Part shown: piece by piece, positions 3,906 to 7,335 of the stretch
How the letters are laid out: each line of letters begins with the position of its first letter
How positions within the stretch are numbered: position 1 is the stretch's first letter
NCBI GenBank assembly: GCA_014382085.1
Contig: JACNKJ010000069.1
Location: 1-7,335 of the forward strand
Reading direction: 5' to 3'
DNA: 7,335 bases
From: a bacterium
GTDB lineage: Bacteria; Krumholzibacteriota; Krumholzibacteriia; JACNKJ01
Position numbers and translations under genes: made by a program
The notes under the pieces: generated by a model
Seen by the model: the letters and a program-made list of their open reading frames with translations, nothing else
Databases searched by the model: none
What the model was told of the DNA's origin: nothing

Positions 3906-6900
3906 GTGAGCTTTGCCGAGAAGCTTCCCAGAAGGAACTACTCGAAGCTGACTGCCGTCATGGAGATCCCCGATCTCCTGCAGGTACAGCTTGAATCATT
4001 CGAGTCCTTCCTCCAGGCCCGTACAAATCCTCGACAGCGTTCCCATCAGGGATTGGAAGCGGTATTCCGCTCCGTCTTTCCCATTGAGTCCGCTCGTGGA
4101 GATTTCATCCTAGAGTATCTGGACTATTCCGTTCTCGATCCCAAGTACTCAGTGGATGAGTGCCAGGAGCGCGACCTATCCTATATGGTTCCGCTCAAGG
4201 CTCGTCTGCGACTCATCGTCAAGGAGACCGACGAAGAGAGCGGCGAAAGCCGGGTGAAGGACATCATTGAGTCCGAAGTGTTCCTGGGGGAAATGCCTTT
4301 CCTCACCGATAAGGGAACCTTCGTCATCAACGGCGCGGAGCGTGTAATTGTTAGTCAGTTGCACCGCTCGCCCGGCGTGTTCTTCAGCGATTCCATTCAC
4401 CCGAATGGAAAGCCTTTGTTCAGCGCGCGCATCATTCCCTATCGTGGGTCATGGGTGGAGTTCACCACTGACATCAACGACATGATGCATGTGCACATCG
4501 ACCGGAAGAAAAAACTTCCTGTTACCGTTCTTCTGCGCGCCATCGGCTACGACAGCGATTCCAAGTTGCTGCAAGCTTTCAGCGAGTACGAGGACGTCAG
4601 CGTTACCAAGCGTCCCAGCAAGAGCGACGCGGGTCTTATCGACCGTGTTCTGGTGGACGATGTGTTCCACCCGGAGACCGGCGAGATTCTCGCCGAAGCG
4701 GGCAGTCCCATTACCGAAGCTCTGCTCACGCTCATGCGCCAGGCCAAGGTTTATGAGTGCATGTTGCTGGCCGGCATGGACGACATGCGCAGCAAGGTGA
4801 TCCTGAACACCCTGGCCAAGGATCCCACCAAGAGCGAGGAAGACGCGCTCAAGTACATCTACAATTTGCTGCGTCCGGGCGATCCGCCCAACCTCGAAAC
4901 CGCTCGCGGCCTGTTGGACCGGCTCTTCTTCAACGAGAAGCGCTACGACCTGGCCGGCGTGGGACGCTACAAGATCAACAATCGTCTCGGCCTGGATGTG
5001 CCCATTGAGACCACGGTGCTCACTCCCACGGATATCGTGGCGGTCATCGTGTATCTGCTGGGCATCAAGGCTCAGGATCCCGCCTTCCACACCGACGACA
5101 TCGACCACCTGGGCAACCGTCGCATCCGGTCGGTGGGCGAGCTGCTCGGCAATCAGTTCAGCCTCGGACTGTCCCGCATGGCGCGCATCATTAAAGAGCG
5201 CATGACCCTGCAGGACAGCGAGAGCGTGACGCCCTCGGATCTGGTGAACGCCAGGACCATCTCGGCGGTGATCCAATCTTTCTTCGGAAGCAGTCAGCTT
5301 TCGCAGTTCATGGATCAGACCAATCCGCTCAGCGAACTTACGCACAAGCGCCGACTTTCGGCTCTCGGGCCGGGCGGTCTCACGCGCGAGCGCGCGGGCT
5401 TCGAAGTTCGCGACGTGCACTACACGCACTACGGGCGCATGTGTCCCATCGAAACGCCGGAAGGACCTAACATTGGTCTGATCACTAGCCTTTCAACCTA
5501 TGCGCGCGTGAATCCCTTCGGATTCCTGGAAACACCTTACCGTAAGGTGAAGAAGGGGCGGGCCACCGAGGACGTGGTCTACCTTAGCGCCGATGAAGAG
5601 GATCGCGTGGTCATCGGACAGGCCAATGCGCCTCTCGATGAGAAGGCCAACTTCATGAATCCCAGCGTTCTTTCGCGTCAGAAGGGTGAGTTCCCGCTGA
5701 TCGATAAGAACAACATCGACTACATGGACGTGTCGCCCACCCAGATGGTGAGCGCCGCGGCCAGCCTGATTCCCTTCCTGGAGCACGATGACGCGAACCG
5801 GGCGCTCATGGGATGTAACATGCAGCGCCAGGCCGTACCCCTGCTCAAGACCGAGGCCCCCTTGGTCGGCACAGGAATGGAAGAACGCGTGGCTCGCGAT
5901 AGTCAGGCCGTGGTGGTGGCTCAGCGCGCCGGCACCGTGATCTCGGTGACGGGCAACTCCGTCATTATTCAGCCTGCGCGGTCGCGTGCCTCGGACCTGG
6001 AGGACTACTCGGGTTTCGAAGGCCAAGATTTCTACAAGCTCCAGAAATTCCGCCGGAGCAACCAAGACACCTGTATCAACCAGAAGGTTCTGGTGAAGCA
6101 TGGCGACAAGGTTGTGGCGGGACAGGTTCTGGCGGACGGACCGGGCACCAACCATGGCGAACTGGCCTTGGGTCAGAACGTGCTCGCATCCTTCATGCCC
6201 TGGGGCGGATACAACTATGAGGATGCCATCCTGCTCAGCGAAAGCCTTGTGAAGCACGATCGATTCACGTCGATCCACATCGAGGAGTTCGAGTGTCAGG
6301 TGCGAGAGATCAAGGCCGGTCGCGAGGAAATCACGCGCGAGCTGCCCAACGTGGGTGAAGACGCTCTCAAGAATCTCGACGATGACGGCATTATCCGGTC
6401 GGGTGCCCGCGTTCGCGCGGGGGACATCCTGGTGGGAAAGGTTACGCCCAAGGGTGAGACCGAACTGACACCGGAAGAGCGCCTGCTCCGCGCCATCTTC
6501 GGCGACAAGGCCGGCGATGTTCGCAACGCCAGCCTCAAGTCTCCTCCGGGCATGGACGGCATCGTGGTCGATGTGAAGGTCTTTTCCCGCAAGGAGCGCG
6601 ACGATCGCAGTCGCAGCGAAGAGAAGAAGCGCGGCGAAAAGCTCACGGAGGGCGCCGCCCTCGAGCGCAAGCGAATCATTAAAATTCGCAACGAGCGCCT
6701 GTCCGATCTGATGGTCGACGAGATGAGCCATAAGCTCGTGCACGCCGAGACCGGCGAAGTGCTGGTGAGGCGCGGCCGGAAGATCACTCAGGAACTCTTG
6801 GACGAGCTGGATCTCGACGGTCTCCACTGGGGCCTGCCCATCGTGCAGGATCTAAGCGCCGACAAGAAGATCAAGCGCGTGATGGACGGCGCCGCCCGCG

Positions 6901-7335
6901 CTCTCGAACGTGTGGGCCGCGACCTTGATAAGGAGCGCGATCGCCTGCAGCTGGGCGACGAACTTCCCCCCGGCGTGATCAAGATGGTGAAGGTCTACGT
7001 GGCCCGGAAGCGCAAGCTGTCGGTGGGCGACAAGATGGCCGGACGCCACGGCAACAAGGGTGTCATCGCCAAGATCATGGCCGAAGAAGACATGCCCTAC
7101 CTGCCCGATGGAACGCCGGTGCAGATCGTTCTGAATCCGCTGGGCGTGCCCAGTCGAATGAACGTGGGACAGGTGCTGGAATGCCACCTTGGATGGGCCA
7201 TGGCGGCCCTGGGCCTGAGCGCATCCACCAAAGTCTTTGACGGCGCGAGCATCGACGAAGTCAAGGGAGCGCTTTCGGAGGCTGGCCTTCCTGAGAGTGG
7301 CAAGACCCCTCTCTACGACGGCCGCACCGGCGACG
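3906..7335 (+). CDS. rpoB: DNA-directed RNA polymerase subunit beta, 3'-truncated by window edge (1143 codons visible)
   Basis: Beta forms one half of the RNA polymerase active-site cleft. GTG start: MSFAEKLPRRNYSKL, then MEIPDLLQVQLESFESFLQ. Recognised in order are the N-terminal lobes, the rifampicin pocket GSSQLSQFMDQTNPLSEL (about 461-478), PIETPEGPNIGLI (514-526), the conserved acidic pair NYEDAIL (E772, D773) and GDKMAGRHGNKGV (1041-1052) with active-site lysines K1043 and K1051 (E. coli K1065 and K1073). The last visible residues are LYDGRTGD, leaving roughly the final 150 residues outside. Rifampicin-contact residues D470, H480 and S485 (E. coli 516, 526, 531) are the sensitive-type residues. 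A charged insert spans about 895-1018, while the first lobe insert is shorter than in E. coli. No frameshift or internal stop was seen. rpoC is expected next. Confidence 0.98.
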   Translation, partial: MSFAEKLPRRNYSKLTAVMEIPDLLQVQLESFESFLQARTNPRQRSHQGLEAVFRSVFPIESARGDFILEYLDYSVLDPKYSVDECQERDLSYMVPLKARLRLIVKETDEESGESRVKDIIESEVFLGEMPFLTDKGTFVINGAERVIVSQLHRSPGVFFSDSIHPNGKPLFSARIIPYRGSWVEFTTDINDMMHVHIDRKKKLPVTVLLRAIGYDSDSKLLQAFSEYEDVSVTKRPSKSDAGLIDRVLVDDVFHPETGEILAEAGSPITEALLTLMRQAKVYECMLLAGMDDMRSKVILNTLAKDPTKSEEDALKYIYNLLRPGDPPNLETARGLLDRLFFNEKRYDLAGVGRYKINNRLGLDVPIETTVLTPTDIVAVIVYLLGIKAQDPAFHTDDIDHLGNRRIRSVGELLGNQFSLGLSRMARIIKERMTLQDSESVTPSDLVNARTISAVIQSFFGSSQLSQFMDQTNPLSELTHKRRLSALGPGGLTRERAGFEVRDVHYTHYGRMCPIETPEGPNIGLITSLSTYARVNPFGFLETPYRKVKKGRATEDVVYLSADEEDRVVIGQANAPLDEKANFMNPSVLSRQKGEFPLIDKNNIDYMDVSPTQMVSAAASLIPFLEHDDANRALMGCNMQRQAVPLLKTEAPLVGTGMEERVARDSQAVVVAQRAGTVISVTGNSVIIQPARSRASDLEDYSGFEGQDFYKLQKFRRSNQDTCINQKVLVKHGDKVVAGQVLADGPGTNHGELALGQNVLASFMPWGGYNYEDAILLSESLVKHDRFTSIHIEEFECQVREIKAGREEITRELPNVGEDALKNLDDDGIIRSGARVRAGDILVGKVTPKGETELTPEERLLRAIFGDKAGDVRNASLKSPPGMDGIVVDVKVFSRKERDDRSRSEEKKRGEKLTEGAALERKRIIKIRNERLSDLMVDEMSHKLVHAETGEVLVRRGRKITQELLDELDLDGLHWGLPIVQDLSADKKIKRVMDGAARALERVGRDLDKERDRLQLGDELPPGVIKMVKVYVARKRKLSVGDKMAGRHGNKGVIAKIMAEEDMPYLPDGTPVQIVLNPLGVPSRMNVGQVLECHLGWAMAALGLSASTKVFDGASIDEVKGALSEAGLPESGKTPLYDGRTGD

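Noticed and set aside
5292..5360. Rifampicin-resistance mutation in rpoB
   Set aside because: The main resistance positions (Asp, His, Ser equivalents of E. coli 516, 526, 531) are the sensitive-type residues. Thr in place of Asn518 is a common natural variant.
4449..6827. Two long minus-strand open frames (4449-5429 and 5493-6827) opposite rpoB
   Set aside because: They are antisense shadows of rpoB: their His/Val/Leu-rich products match no family I know, and rpoB is continuous on the + strand.

Overview
The window is a ribosomal-protein and RNA-polymerase cluster in the common bacterial order, all on the + strand: tuf (3' end only), rpmG, tRNA-Trp(CCA), secE, nusG, rplK, rplA, rplJ, rplL and rpoB, which runs off the right edge. 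Every gene is a recognisable core translation, transcription or secretion gene. I see no insertion sequence, CRISPR array, phage gene or unknown protein family, and no sign of an undescribed multi-gene system. The interesting material lies in the spacers and in lineage-specific protein details.

Layout: positions 1-215 hold the last codons of EF-Tu and the small L33 gene. Positions 216-453 hold tRNA-Trp set between two imperfect palindromes, each built from degenerate 7-base repeats (consensus about CAGTCAC on the left arm and GAGACTG on the right arm). Positions 454-1519 hold SecE and a NusG with a long acidic N-terminal extension. Positions 1550-3801 hold L11, L1, L10 and L7/L12, with an unusually long 126-base rplK-rplA spacer. 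Positions 3802-3905 hold a strong GC-rich hairpin without a U-tract. From 3906 on is RNA polymerase beta, starting at GTG; 1143 codons are visible.

Organism: GC is moderately high (roughly high 50s per cent by eye). Beta carries a large charged insert where Gram-negative-type beta subunits have their second sequence insertion, which Firmicutes and Actinobacteria lack. That points to a Gram-negative-type lineage, perhaps FCB-like or an uncultured candidate phylum, but I cannot name it with confidence. The 7-base repeats between genes would be expected elsewhere in the same genome if they are a dispersed family.

How the genes work together: L11, L10 and L12 build the GTPase-associated stalk on which EF-Tu acts. 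L1 forms the opposite stalk. L33 sits in the large subunit near the E site. tRNA-Trp supplies translation. NusG binds RNA polymerase (beta is encoded here) and couples it to ribosomes or Rho. SecE is part of the SecYEG translocon. Co-transcription would tie production of ribosome, polymerase and export parts together. The hairpin before rpoB is a plausible place to set the ribosomal-protein to polymerase ratio.
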